From Deinococcus arcticus (GTDB lineage Bacteria; Deinococcota; Deinococci; Deinococcales; Deinococcaceae), in NCBI RefSeq assembly GCF_003028415.1, contig NZ_PYSV01000013.1:1-64000 (forward strand): a stretch of 64,000 nt of DNA, given 5' to 3'. Every line of letters begins with the position of its first letter. Within the stretch, counting starts at the first letter, position 1. Of this stretch, positions 53,639 to 64,000 are shown piece by piece. The position numbers were made by a program, and so were the translations under genes. The notes under the pieces were generated by a model. The model searched no databases. It saw only the letters and a list, made by a program, of their open reading frames with translations, and was not told the origin of the DNA.

Positions 53639-54312
53639 GGCCGGCGCGGGCACCCCTGGGCCTCTCCACCGCTTCCCCGGCGCTGCAACTGCGCGGGCTG
53701 TGGCTGCGCCTGGGCCGAGAGGTCATCCTGCGCGGCCTGGACCTGGATGTGCCGGCCGGCGAGGGCGTGACCCTGCTGGGCGAAAACGGCGCGGGCAAGA
53801 CCACCCTGCTGCGCCTGCTGTCGGCGGGGCTGCGGCCCACCCGGGGCGAGGGGCGCGTGTTCGGCTACGATCTGCGCGACAGCCGCGCCGTGCGTGACCA
53901 CGCCCACCTGATGCCGGTGGACGGCGGCCTGTACCCGGACCTGACCTGTCTGGAAAATCTGGCGTTTGCCCTGCAGATGCACGGGCAGCGCGGCGACGTG
54001 GGGGCGGCCCTGCGGCGCGTGGGCCTGGAGGGCGCGGCCGGGCGCCGGGCCCGCTTTCTCTCGGCCGGCATGCGCAAGCGGCTGGCCCTGGCCCGCGCGT
54101 GGCTGCTGGCCCGGCCCCTGACCCTGGTGGATGAACCCTTTGCCAACCTGGACGACGCCGGGCGTGCGCTGGTGCAGGGCCTGCTGGGCGAGTTGCGGGC
54201 CCAGGGCGTGACCCTGATCGTGGCGGCGCATGAACCGGCGCTGGCGCGCGCGGTGGCGCCCCGCGCGCTGCGGCTGCACGGCGGCGTGCTGCGCGAGGAG
54301 GACGGGGCGTGA
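53623..54312 (+). CDS. ccmA: Haem exporter ATP-binding protein CcmA
   Basis: 229 residues from a GTG inside the end of ccdA. Walker A is GENGAGKTTLL near residue 53, signature FLSAGMRKRLALARAWL, Walker B LTLVDEPFANLD. With CcmB it forms the ABC module that releases holo-CcmE during cytochrome c maturation. The stop overlaps the ccmB start (GTGA). Confidence 0.92.
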   Translation: MAEAVGPARAPLGLSTASPALQLRGLWLRLGREVILRGLDLDVPAGEGVTLLGENGAGKTTLLRLLSAGLRPTRGEGRVFGYDLRDSRAVRDHAHLMPVDGGLYPDLTCLENLAFALQMHGQRGDVGAALRRVGLEGAAGRRARFLSAGMRKRLALARAWLLARPLTLVDEPFANLDDAGRALVQGLLGELRAQGVTLIVAAHEPALARAVAPRALRLHGGVLREEDGA

Positions 54313-55046
54313 GCGCCCTGCACGGCGCGGCGCGGCGGGCCGCCACCGTGGCCGCCAAGGACCTGCGGGTGGCCGGACGCACGCGCGACACCCTGCTGTC
54401 CACCGCTTTTTTTGCCGGGCTGGTGCTGCTGGTGCTGGGGCTGGCCCTCAGTGGCAGTGGCCGCGAACCCGAGCAGCGCGCGGCGCTGGCGGCCGGCGCC
54501 ATCTGGACGGCGCTGGCCCTGGCCGCCGCCGTGGGCGCGCAGCGGGCCTTTGCCCAGGAACAGGAGGCCGGCGCGCTGGAACAGTTGCTGGCCTACCCCG
54601 GCCCGCACGGCGCGCTGTACCTGGGCAAGCTGCTGGGCGTTCTGCCACCGCTGCTGCTGGTGGCCGCCCTCACGGTGCCTGCGGGACTGGTGCTGTTTGG
54701 CGCCCTGGAAGGCACGGCCCTGCCTGGCCGCCCGGCCCCCATGAGCGGCCCCCTGCCCTGGGCGGCCCTGGCCCTGACCACAGGGCTGGGCGTGCTGGGC
54801 TTCGCGGCGGGCACCACCTTTTACGGCAGCATCACGGTGAACCTGCGCGCGCGTGAGGCGCTGCTGCCCGCGCTGGCCTTTCCCATTCTGGTGCCGGCGG
54901 TCATTGCCACGGTGAAGGCCACGGCGTTGCTGCTGACCGGCGGCTGGAGTGCCGAGGTGGGGACGTGGCTGACCTTCCTGGCGGCCTTTGACCTGGGGAC
55001 CATCATTCTGGCAACCCTGCTGTTTCCAGCGGCGGCGGAGGGGTAA
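54309..55046 (+). CDS. ccmB: Haem exporter permease CcmB
   Basis: 245 residues with six membrane helices and CcmB features: an N-terminal cytosolic AAKDLRVAGRTRDTLLS, FFAGLVLLVLGLAL, EQEAGALEQLLAYPGPHGALYLGKLLG and LLPALAFPILVPAVIA. It is the membrane partner of CcmA. A repeat region begins within 20 bases of its stop, and ccmC lies 5.2 kb away. Confidence 0.92.
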   Translation: MSALHGAARRAATVAAKDLRVAGRTRDTLLSTAFFAGLVLLVLGLALSGSGREPEQRAALAAGAIWTALALAAAVGAQRAFAQEQEAGALEQLLAYPGPHGALYLGKLLGVLPPLLLVAALTVPAGLVLFGALEGTALPGRPAPMSGPLPWAALALTTGLGVLGFAAGTTFYGSITVNLRAREALLPALAFPILVPAVIATVKATALLLTGGWSAEVGTWLTFLAAFDLGTIILATLLFPAAAEG

Positions 55047-55061
55047 GACAGGTTCCAAAAT

Positions 55062-55345
55062 TATTCTCCCTGAAGAGATGTGGGAAAGAGCACTGGTGCG
55101 GACAGGTTCAGCCTTCAGGGCCACGAGCAGCGAGCAACACGGCACATCTGCCCCTCTCCCCTTGCGTGGGGCTCGCAGAGCGGCGCAGCAAAAGGGTAAG
55201 CAGCGCCAGCGTTCCAGCCGACGTTTCTGTGATCGCCTGCTCAACAAACTTGAGAACCGCCCGCACTGCTGCAGAAGAGGAACATCCTGTTCTTCTCTGG
55301 CTCTTCCGGCACTGGACGGCACTTCGCCTCTCTGCCCTCTCCCCC
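55062..55345. repeat. Degenerate repeat region between ccmB and the SARP-like gene
   Basis: About 280 bases with no gene. Recognisable family A/C-like pieces are TGCGGACAGGTTCAGCC, CTTGCGTGGGGCTCGCAGAG and AAGAGGAACATCCTGTTC, then CTCTTCCGGCACTGGACGG. It parallels the degenerate element at 44042-44262 (shared TGCGGACAGG and CTTGCG blocks). Confidence 0.55.
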
Positions 55346-55354
55346 TCATCCCCC

Positions 55355-57796
55355 CTATTCCAGCGCGGCCAGCACCCCGCGCAGGGCCTCGCGCTCCTGG
55401 TCGGCCTGGGCAGCCTCGCCCCGGCGCTCGTGCCACGCGATCAGGTCCTCGCGGCTGGCGGTGTCGAAGGGATCGGCGGCCACCAGCGCGCGCAGGGCGT
55501 CGCGGCGGCGCACGTCGCCCTCGGGCTGGGCCTCGGCGTGCAGGCGCAGGGCGTCGTGCAGCACGCGCTCGGCCTGGGTGCGTTCCTCGGTGAGTTCGGT
55601 GGGCAGGTCACTCAGCACGTTCAGGGAGGCGGTCAGGGGCCGCAGCAGATCGGTCAGGCGGCGGTGGTCCCCGGCACTCACGGCGCCGCGCAGCTCGCCC
55701 AGATCGCTGCGCACCGGAAACAGCAGCGACAGCAGCCCGCGCTCGCTGGCAATCATGGGCACCGAAAAGACGCTGCGCAGGTGATACACGGCCGTTTGCA
55801 GGCTGGCCAGCGGGTTCTTGGCGCCGGGCCAGAAGCGCTCGGCCAGCACCTCGCGTGGTTGCGGGTGCTCGGCCAGGGCCAGGGCCACCAGCAGCGCCGC
55901 GCTTTTGCGGGTGGGAAAGTCGCCCAGGCCCAGCTGGCGCCCGGCGTGGGTCAGGCGCAGTGGCCCCAGCGCCTGCAGGTGCAGTGGAAACAGGGCGCGG
56001 GTGGCCTCGTCGCCCGCCAGGGCCGCCAGGGGCGCGGCGGCGCGCGTCCTGAGCAGCGGCAGATACCCGTGTTCCTGAATCAGCGCCAGGGCCGCGCGCA
56101 GATCGTCGGGCCCGCCGCGTTCCAGCAGGGCGCTGGCCAGTTCCAGCCGGGCTTCCTCGGCGCGGGCGTCTTCAATCACGCGGTCCAGGTCGGCCTCACC
56201 CAGCAGCGCGGCTTCCAGATCGGCGCGCAGCCCCAGGGGACGGGCCCGGGTCAGCGCGGCGCGCGCGGCCTCGGGTTGCCCCTGCTCGCGCTGCGCCCGC
56301 GCCTGCAGCAGCGCCACCTCGGCCTGCAGGCTGCGGTCCGGGGTTTCAATGCGCCCCAGCACCTCCAGGGCCCCGGTGGGGTCACCGCCCTGCAGCGCCA
56401 CCAGAGCCTGCAGGCGAGCCGTCCAGCCCCGCACCCCGGGCAGGTGGGCCTGTGCGGCCGCCTCATGCAGCCGCGCCTGGGCCTCGCCCAGTTCGCCCAG
56501 CAGCAGGTGACACTCGGCCAGATTCAGCAGGGCCAGGGCGGCCTCGGCCGGGTGGGTCTCTCGCAGCAGGATCAGGGCGGCGCGGTAGGGCCCCAGGGCT
56601 TCCCGCAGCAGCCCACGCCCAAACTGCAGCGTGCCCAGCGTTTCCAGGCTGCGGGCTTCCCGCCCCGGGTCGCCCGCTGCACGGAAGGCCGCCACTGCCG
56701 CGTTCAGGCTGCGCTCGGCCTCGGCGTGGCGGCCCTGCTGCACCAGCAGGGTGCCCCGGTTGTGGTTCGCTTCCCCGGCCGTCAGGCCCGGCCACGTGGC
56801 GGCCTGGGCAAAGTCCTCCAGGGCGCCGGGCACGTCGCCGGTCATGGCGCGCACCACGCCCCGGGCATTGTGGGCCAGCCCGGCGGCGCTGCCCGGCAGA
56901 CCTTCCAGGGCGCGGGTATACAGGGTGTGAGCGCCGCCCAGATCGTGCGCCGCTCGGGCCAGCAGCCCCGCCACATACAGGGCCTGGGAGCACTCGCGGT
57001 GCGCGGGTGGCAGGGCCCCCAGCCGGGCGCGCAGCGTGTCCTCGCCCTGAGCGCTGCGGGTGGTCCAGGCCAGCAGGTCCAGGTACTGCGTCCAGGCGCC
57101 GCCTGCTGCCAGGGTGTCCAGAGCGTGGGCCGCGTGGCCGCCTTCCTGCAGGGCCTGGGCCGCGCGGCGCACGTCCCCGGGGTCGGGCAGCGGCGCCAGG
57201 AAGCGGCGCAGCGGAGCTGGAAAGGCGGCGCCCGCGCCGTCCAGCCACAGCCAGCCGCCGTCCAGCAGCGCGGCCCACTCGGCTCGGGGCACGCCCAGGG
57301 CCTCGGCCACCGCCGGGGTGAGCCAGGTGGCGCAGGCCAGGCAGCGGGCCGCCGCCCGCAGTTCAGGGGGCGGCAGCAGCGGGCCCAGCAGGGCGTGGGC
57401 CTGAGGGTGGATGTGGGCGTGGGGGTCGCCGGGAAACGCCTGGGCCAGCGGCAGGGCGCCGGGCCAGCCCCCAGACGCCGCAAAGGTGCTCCCCGCATCC
57501 TGCGCGGTTTGCCTGGGCAGCGCAGCCTGCCACTCGGCGGCGGTGTACAGCAGGTCGCGGGCGCTCAGCAGGAGCGGCGGGGAGCCGTTCAGCGGCACCC
57601 CCTCCAGGTCGCGGCGCCGCGCGGGCACCCACAGCCAGGGGCCGTCAGTGGGCCCAGGCACCCGCAGCACCGCGCGGCCAGTCGCCTGGGCCCAGGCGAT
57701 CAGCCCGGCCTGGTTGGCCCCCACGTCCACGGGGGCCACAATCCCCCCGGGCGCCGCGTCCAGACGCGCCAGCAGCCGCTTGGGCAGAGGGAGCAT
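55355..57796 (-). CDS. Large TPR regulator with C-terminal SARP/BTAD-like output
   Basis: 813 residues. The first 200 resemble a remnant of a MalT-type ATPase region but without a Walker A. Residues about 210-610 are helical TPR repeats (GGAHTLYTRALEGLPGSAAGLAHNARG; HAEAERSLNAAVAAFRAAGD). The C-terminal 200 hold a winged helix (LQALGPLRLTHAGRQLGLGDFPTRKSAALLVALAL...LASLQTAVYHLRSVF) and a BTAD-like helical region. This is SARP-type output placed last rather than first. TATACT lies six bases before the ATG. Target genes unknown. Confidence 0.8.
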   Translation of the reverse strand: MLPLPKRLLARLDAAPGGIVAPVDVGANQAGLIAWAQATGRAVLRVPGPTDGPWLWVPARRRDLEGVPLNGSPPLLLSARDLLYTAAEWQAALPRQTAQDAGSTFAASGGWPGALPLAQAFPGDPHAHIHPQAHALLGPLLPPPELRAAARCLACATWLTPAVAEALGVPRAEWAALLDGGWLWLDGAGAAFPAPLRRFLAPLPDPGDVRRAAQALQEGGHAAHALDTLAAGGAWTQYLDLLAWTTRSAQGEDTLRARLGALPPAHRECSQALYVAGLLARAAHDLGGAHTLYTRALEGLPGSAAGLAHNARGVVRAMTGDVPGALEDFAQAATWPGLTAGEANHNRGTLLVQQGRHAEAERSLNAAVAAFRAAGDPGREARSLETLGTLQFGRGLLREALGPYRAALILLRETHPAEAALALLNLAECHLLLGELGEAQARLHEAAAQAHLPGVRGWTARLQALVALQGGDPTGALEVLGRIETPDRSLQAEVALLQARAQREQGQPEAARAALTRARPLGLRADLEAALLGEADLDRVIEDARAEEARLELASALLERGGPDDLRAALALIQEHGYLPLLRTRAAAPLAALAGDEATRALFPLHLQALGPLRLTHAGRQLGLGDFPTRKSAALLVALALAEHPQPREVLAERFWPGAKNPLASLQTAVYHLRSVFSVPMIASERGLLSLLFPVRSDLGELRGAVSAGDHRRLTDLLRPLTASLNVLSDLPTELTEERTQAERVLHDALRLHAEAQPEGDVRRRDALRALVAADPFDTASREDLIAWHERRGEAAQADQEREALRGVLAALE

Positions 57797-58135
57797 CTGC
57801 CCAGTATAGGGTGGAACCCCCAGCCGGACGGCAAATCCGGCCCAGTGCTGTCGGCCAGCGAGTGGCGGGGCGTCCCGTCTTGCGGGCAGGCCACGGCCCT
57901 CTTCATCCAGAACCGGGCCCTGTTCAAACCAACCTCATCTGACGGCCAGGGCAGCTTGCCGCGTGGAAAAAACCACGAATTTCACCCGCCCGCACCCCAC
58001 ACTCTTAAGCAAAACTTGAACTTCACCCCCTCAGCGGATCATTGACGATTGTTTTGTGTTTTTTTTGAGCGCCGCTTGCTGGAATAGGGGCACTTCAAAA
58101 CCGCCATGCTGTTTCACCCCCCCAAGGAGTCTGTG
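57797..58135. other. 339-base divergent intergenic region
   Basis: No gene seen. It holds the leaderless promoter of the regulator at its left end, a CGTGG-AAAAAA-CCACG hairpin (57962-57977), and an AT-rich stretch with TTGAACTT and TTGACGATTG that may include the promoter of the protease gene, though I cannot fix a -10 with confidence. Confidence 0.5.
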
Positions 58136-59965
58136 ATGAAGAAAGTGTCCACCACCATTCTGGGTCTGACGGTCATTCTCTCCGCCTGCGGGCAGAGCAC
58201 TCCCCAGGGCGCGGCCACGGCCCCGGTGGCTACCCAGTCCAGCCGCACCCTGGGCGCCCAGGCCACGACCACGACCCTCTCGGCCTGCTCGGCGCTGTAT
58301 GCCAGCGCCCCGAGCGGCGTGCAGGTGGACAGCAATATGCGCTACGGCCAGGTGGGCACCCTGATCCTGGCCTTTGCCGACGACACCAGCAAGGGCCGCG
58401 CGATCACCTGGATGGACTCCACGCTGCCCGTGGACCCGGGCAATGGCCTGGGCGCCTTTGAGAACCTGCCCATGATCGCCCTGAAGACGGTGGTGACCCA
58501 GGACCTCGTGGCGCAGCTGCAGGCCAACCTGCCGGGCCTGGTGTCCATCTATCAGGACGCGCCGCTGAGCTACAAGCTGGCCGAGAGCGTGAAGTTCATC
58601 GGGGCCGACACGGCGCGCACCACCTACGGCCTGAGTGGGCGCGGCGTGGGCGTGGGCATCATCGACTCGGGCGTGGACGGCACCCACCCCGATCTGGCGC
58701 ACGTGGCCAAGAACGTGAAGCTGGTGGGCCCCATCACCGATACCCCGGCGGGCGGCTACCTGTACCTGGACCTGCCCAACACCGACACCAGCAGCGGGCA
58801 CGGCACCCACGTGGCCAGCACCATCGGCGGTTCGGGCGCGGCCTCGGCAGGCGGGCGCGAGCGGCGCGGTGTGGCCCCTGGCGCCACCCTGGTGGGCGTG
58901 GGCGCGGGCGACGGCCTGAGCATTCTGTACGCGCTGCAGGGCTTTGACTACCTGATGAAACCTGAAATCCGCGAGACCCACAACATCCGCGTGATCAGCA
59001 ACTCCTGGGGCAGCAGCGGCGAATTCGCGCCGTACAACCCCATCAGCCTCGCGTCCAAGCGCGCCTATGAGGCGGGCATGGTGGTGGTGTTCGCCGCTGG
59101 CAACGAGGGCCCCGGCGCCAACACCCTCAACCCCTACTCGGCCAGCCCCTGCGTGATGAGCGTGGCCGCCGGCGACAAGCAGGGCTACCTGGCCGACTTC
59201 TCCAGCCGTGGCCGTGCGGGCGACGCCCTGGTGCACCCCGACGTCACCGCCCCCGGCGTGGATATCAGCGCGGCGCGCGCCCTGACCGGTCTGGCCGCCA
59301 CCACCGTGCCCGACGTGGACAACCCCCAGTACAGCACCATCAGCGGCACCAGCATGGCAACCCCGCACATCAGCGGCGTGGTGGCGCTGATGCTGGAAGC
59401 CAACCCCAGGATGAACCTGGACAGCATTCTGAACGTATTCAAGAAGACCAGCCGCAAGATGTACTACGTAGCGCAGGCCACGGGTGGCCTGGACCCCAAC
59501 CAGGTGGTCGTCAAGCAGCGTGAAGAGTGGGAAGTGGGCTACGGCTACGTGAACGCGAACGCCGCCGTGCGCGAGGCCGTGCGCCTGAACCCCACCCGCT
59601 ACAGCGTGCAGACCACCACCCTGCCGGGCTGGAGCGGCACGGTGCAGACCGCCGTGTGTGCCCCCACCGCTGGCTGCGTGCAGAATGCCGGCCATACCCA
59701 CACCCTGAACGTGCCCGCCGGCAGCAGCGTGCTGCGCGTGAGCACCGACTGGGGCAACCCCGCCTTCGACCTGGACCTAGAGGTCTACAACCCCGCCGGG
59801 CAGCTGGTGGGCTCCAGCGCCCAGGGCACCAGCACAGGTGAAGCGGTCAGCATTCCCAGCCCTGCTGCGGGCGCCTGGAAAGTGGTGCTCAAGGGCTACC
59901 TGAACGCCCCCACCACCTACACGGGCACGGCCGAGGTGGACAAGGTGGTTCTGGTCCGTCAGTAA
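58136..59965 (+). CDS. Subtilisin-like S8 serine protease, lipoprotein
   Basis: 609 residues. A signal peptide ends in lipobox ILSAC, so it is anchored outside. The catalytic triad is visible: Asp177 in IIDSGVDGTHPDL, His222 in GHGTHVASTIGG, Ser406 in SGTSMATPHISGV, with the oxyanion Asn in AAGNEGP. A C-terminal beta domain (about 480-609, TDWGNPAFDLDLEVYNPAGQLVGSS) resembles the PPC/proprotein-type domain. AAGGAG lies eight bases before the ATG. It probably degrades extracellular protein. A terminator follows. Confidence 0.93.
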   Translation: MKKVSTTILGLTVILSACGQSTPQGAATAPVATQSSRTLGAQATTTTLSACSALYASAPSGVQVDSNMRYGQVGTLILAFADDTSKGRAITWMDSTLPVDPGNGLGAFENLPMIALKTVVTQDLVAQLQANLPGLVSIYQDAPLSYKLAESVKFIGADTARTTYGLSGRGVGVGIIDSGVDGTHPDLAHVAKNVKLVGPITDTPAGGYLYLDLPNTDTSSGHGTHVASTIGGSGAASAGGRERRGVAPGATLVGVGAGDGLSILYALQGFDYLMKPEIRETHNIRVISNSWGSSGEFAPYNPISLASKRAYEAGMVVVFAAGNEGPGANTLNPYSASPCVMSVAAGDKQGYLADFSSRGRAGDALVHPDVTAPGVDISAARALTGLAATTVPDVDNPQYSTISGTSMATPHISGVVALMLEANPRMNLDSILNVFKKTSRKMYYVAQATGGLDPNQVVVKQREEWEVGYGYVNANAAVREAVRLNPTRYSVQTTTLPGWSGTVQTAVCAPTAGCVQNAGHTHTLNVPAGSSVLRVSTDWGNPAFDLDLEVYNPAGQLVGSSAQGTSTGEAVSIPSPAAGAWKVVLKGYLNAPTTYTGTAEVDKVVLVRQ

Positions 59966-59979
59966 ACAGCGAAGCAAAC

Positions 59980-60010
59980 AGAACGGGGGCTGCGGCTCCC
60001 GTTCTTTTCT
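59980..60010 (+). terminator. Intrinsic terminator of the S8 protease gene
   Basis: AGAACGGG-10-CCCGTTCT followed by TTTCT, about 15 bases after the stop at 59965. Confidence 0.88.
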
Positions 60011-60205
60011 GTCTGCGCTTTCGCCTCTGTGTGTGCGGTCCTGGGTGCGCTGGCGTTGTGCCCCTCTCGGCTTCGGCCTGGGGGCGCGCCGTCCTGCCGG
60101 GGACACTCGCACTTGCCCCAGCCGCCTCTCAGACGCGAGTCTGCGCACACTGACGCGGCGCGCACGGTCATCTTCATCTCCGGCGCGGCACAATAGAGGA
60201 GCGAT

Positions 60206-60911
<706 letters not shown>

Positions 60912-60919
<8 letters not shown>

Positions 60920-61043
60920 ATACGCCTGGTACGTGATCGTGACCTACGCCGCTTCTTTTGGGGTGCTGGCTGGCTATCTGGTCTGGATGTGGGGGCGACT
61001 GCGCCACCTGCGCGGCGAGGACCACCGCGAGGCCCCGAAGTGA
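60912..61043 (+). CDS. ccmD: Small haem exporter subunit CcmD
   Basis: 43 residues from a GTG: DKYAWYVIVTYAASFGVLAG, continuing with LVWMWGRL to a basic tail. One membrane helix and the aromatic YAWYV start are typical of CcmD, which stabilises CcmC-CcmE complexes. It overlaps ccmC by eight bases and ccmE by four (GTGA), filling exactly the position expected in the operon. Confidence 0.88.
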
Positions 61044-61501
61044 GCGCGCCCCTCTCGCCGCTGCCCCGCGCCCGCGCCCGCCGCCGCAATCCCTGGCCCC
61101 CGGTGCTGGGTGTAACGGCGCTGGCGGCGCTGGTGGGCGCCATCGCCTACGGCAACCTGAACAAGAGCCTGGAATATTTTGTCACCCCCACCGAGTACCA
61201 GCAGCAGCGCGCCGAGCTGCAGGGCCGCGCCATCCGTATTGGCGGGCTGGTGCGCGAGGCGAAGTATGACCCCCAGACGCTGGACCTGCGCTTTGTGGTC
61301 TCGGACGGCGGGGCCAGCTTTCCGGTGCAGTACCGGGGCGCGGTCAGCGATCTGTTCAAGGACAACCAGGGCGTCGTGGTGCGCGGCCAGTTTCAGGGCG
61401 AGACCTTCCACGCCTCGGAACTGGTGGTCAAGCACTCCGAGGAGTACCGGGTGCCCGAAACCCAGGCCGAACTGAAGGACATGCTCAAGACCGCGCCGTG
61501 A
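61040..61501 (+). CDS. ccmE: Haem chaperone CcmE
   Basis: 153 residues from a GTG overlapping the ccmD stop. One N-terminal membrane anchor (about 18-36), then a beta-barrel domain. His132 in VVKHSEEY binds haem covalently in this family, with Tyr136 four residues on, giving the HxxxY form. It carries haem from CcmC to CcmF. An in-frame ATG 17 codons upstream, within ccmD, is rejected. Confidence 0.93.
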   Translation: MSAPLSPLPRARARRRNPWPPVLGVTALAALVGAIAYGNLNKSLEYFVTPTEYQQQRAELQGRAIRIGGLVREAKYDPQTLDLRFVVSDGGASFPVQYRGAVSDLFKDNQGVVVRGQFQGETFHASELVVKHSEEYRVPETQAELKDMLKTAP

Positions 61502-61532
61502 GGCGCTCCTGCCCACAAGGACGGAAGACCCC

Positions 61533-63506
<1,974 letters not shown>

Positions 63507-63519
63507 CGAGAGGAACCCC

Positions 63520-64000
63520 ATGAGTGAACCCTCCCCTGCCCCGAACTCCGCGCCACTGTGGCGCCGCCTGCTGCCACCCGCCATCGCCTTTGCCCTGGTG
63601 GCCGCGCTGGCCGCAGCGCTGCTGAGCCCCTCGCGGGGGGCCACCAGCGGCGGGCCGCTGGTGGGCAAGCCCGCCCCCGCCTTTACCCTGCAGAGCCTGG
63701 ACGGCGTGCCGGTCAGCCTGGAGAGCCTGAAAGGGCGCCCGGTGGTCCTGAACTTCTGGGCCTCGTGGTGTGGCCCCTGCCGCGCCGAAGCGCCGCTGCT
63801 GCGGGAACTCAGTGAGCGCCAGGGCGCGGGGCAGGGGTTGGCGGTGATTGGCATTCTGTTCAACGAAACCAGCGAGAAAAATGCCCGCGATTTTATCCGG
63901 GAGTACGCCCTGGCCTACCCCAACCTGAAAGACCCGGGGCTGGATACTGGCGTGAACTACGGCGTCTCGGGGATTCCCGAAACCGTGTTCGTGGACGCCG
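63520..64000 (+). CDS. ccmG: Thioredoxin-like CcmG/DsbE (partial, runs off the window)
   Basis: The first 160 residues are present. A membrane anchor (about 18-36) is followed by a TlpA/CcmG thioredoxin domain with [11 protein letters not shown] (Cys84 and Cys87) and the [10 protein letters not shown] cis-Pro region at the window edge. It keeps apocytochrome cysteines reduced, with electrons supplied by CcdA. AGGAA lies four bases before the ATG. The 3' end, and probably ccmH, lie beyond the window. Confidence 0.93.
   Translation, partial: MSEPSPAPNSAPLWRRLLPPAIAFALVAALAAALLSPSRGATSGGPLVGKPAPAFTLQSLDGVPVSLESLKGRPVVLNFWASWCGPCRAEAPLLRELSERQGAGQGLAVIGILFNETSEKNARDFIREYALAYPNLKDPGLDTGVNYGVSGIPETVFVDA

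Overview
The window is chromosomal DNA of a Deinococcus-like bacterium. It is very GC-rich. Many genes have a TAnnnT -10 box only 6-9 bases before the start codon, the layout of leaderless transcripts common in Deinococcus. Short dispersed repeats resembling Deinococcus small noncoding repeats are scattered through it. Individual genes also point there: a C-minus ribosomal protein L31, DUF4388, a TipAS-type MerR regulator and TPR/winged-helix regulators. I could not assign a species. I recognised no rRNA, tRNA, CRISPR array, transposase or phage gene.

Layout. 0.1-8 kb: trhO (tRNA hydroxylase), a DUF305 protein, a membrane protein, a methyltransferase and mfd. 8-19 kb: an NDH-2-like dehydrogenase, lipoproteins, PadR plus its target-like membrane gene, a TPR regulator of mixed base composition, a WYL protein, and a divergent MerR/oxidoreductase pair. 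Here three genes carry repeat insertions; removing each element restores the reading frame. 19-26 kb: azlCD, a PASTA pseudokinase, a cysteine desulfurase, two abutting repeats, and an ArsR/Zn-Cd P-type ATPase operon with its operator. 26-31 kb: the most unusual locus, a 1302-residue polymorphic-toxin-like protein with a C-terminal PD-(D/E)XK nuclease-like domain, overlapped by an Imm49-like immunity gene.

31-41 kb: a Nif3-like protein with a P-loop kinase, a sugar-binding protein, and a Nudix-valS operon. That operon sits behind a clear valine T-box leader (promoter, specifier GUC, antiterminator and terminator all visible). DUF4388 and ADP-ribosylglycohydrolase genes follow. 41-48 kb: an iron-siderophore uptake operon with three binding proteins, two FecCD permeases, one ATPase and a Suc_Fer-like ferredoxin. 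It is interrupted twice by repeats and preceded by a palindromic operator over its promoter. 48-52 kb: rpmE, tdk, a lone receiver domain and PBP1A. 52.5-64 kb: cytochrome c maturation (thioredoxin-like protein, ccdA, ccmA, ccmB, then ccmC-D-E-F-G). A repeat, a SARP-like regulator and a subtilisin-like lipoprotein split this cluster in two.

The main theme is small repeats reshaping gene ends: they supply new stop codons, replace C-termini, and sit inside operons. One repeat family exists with its core in opposite orientations. Family names and functions come from motif recognition by eye; no database search was possible.
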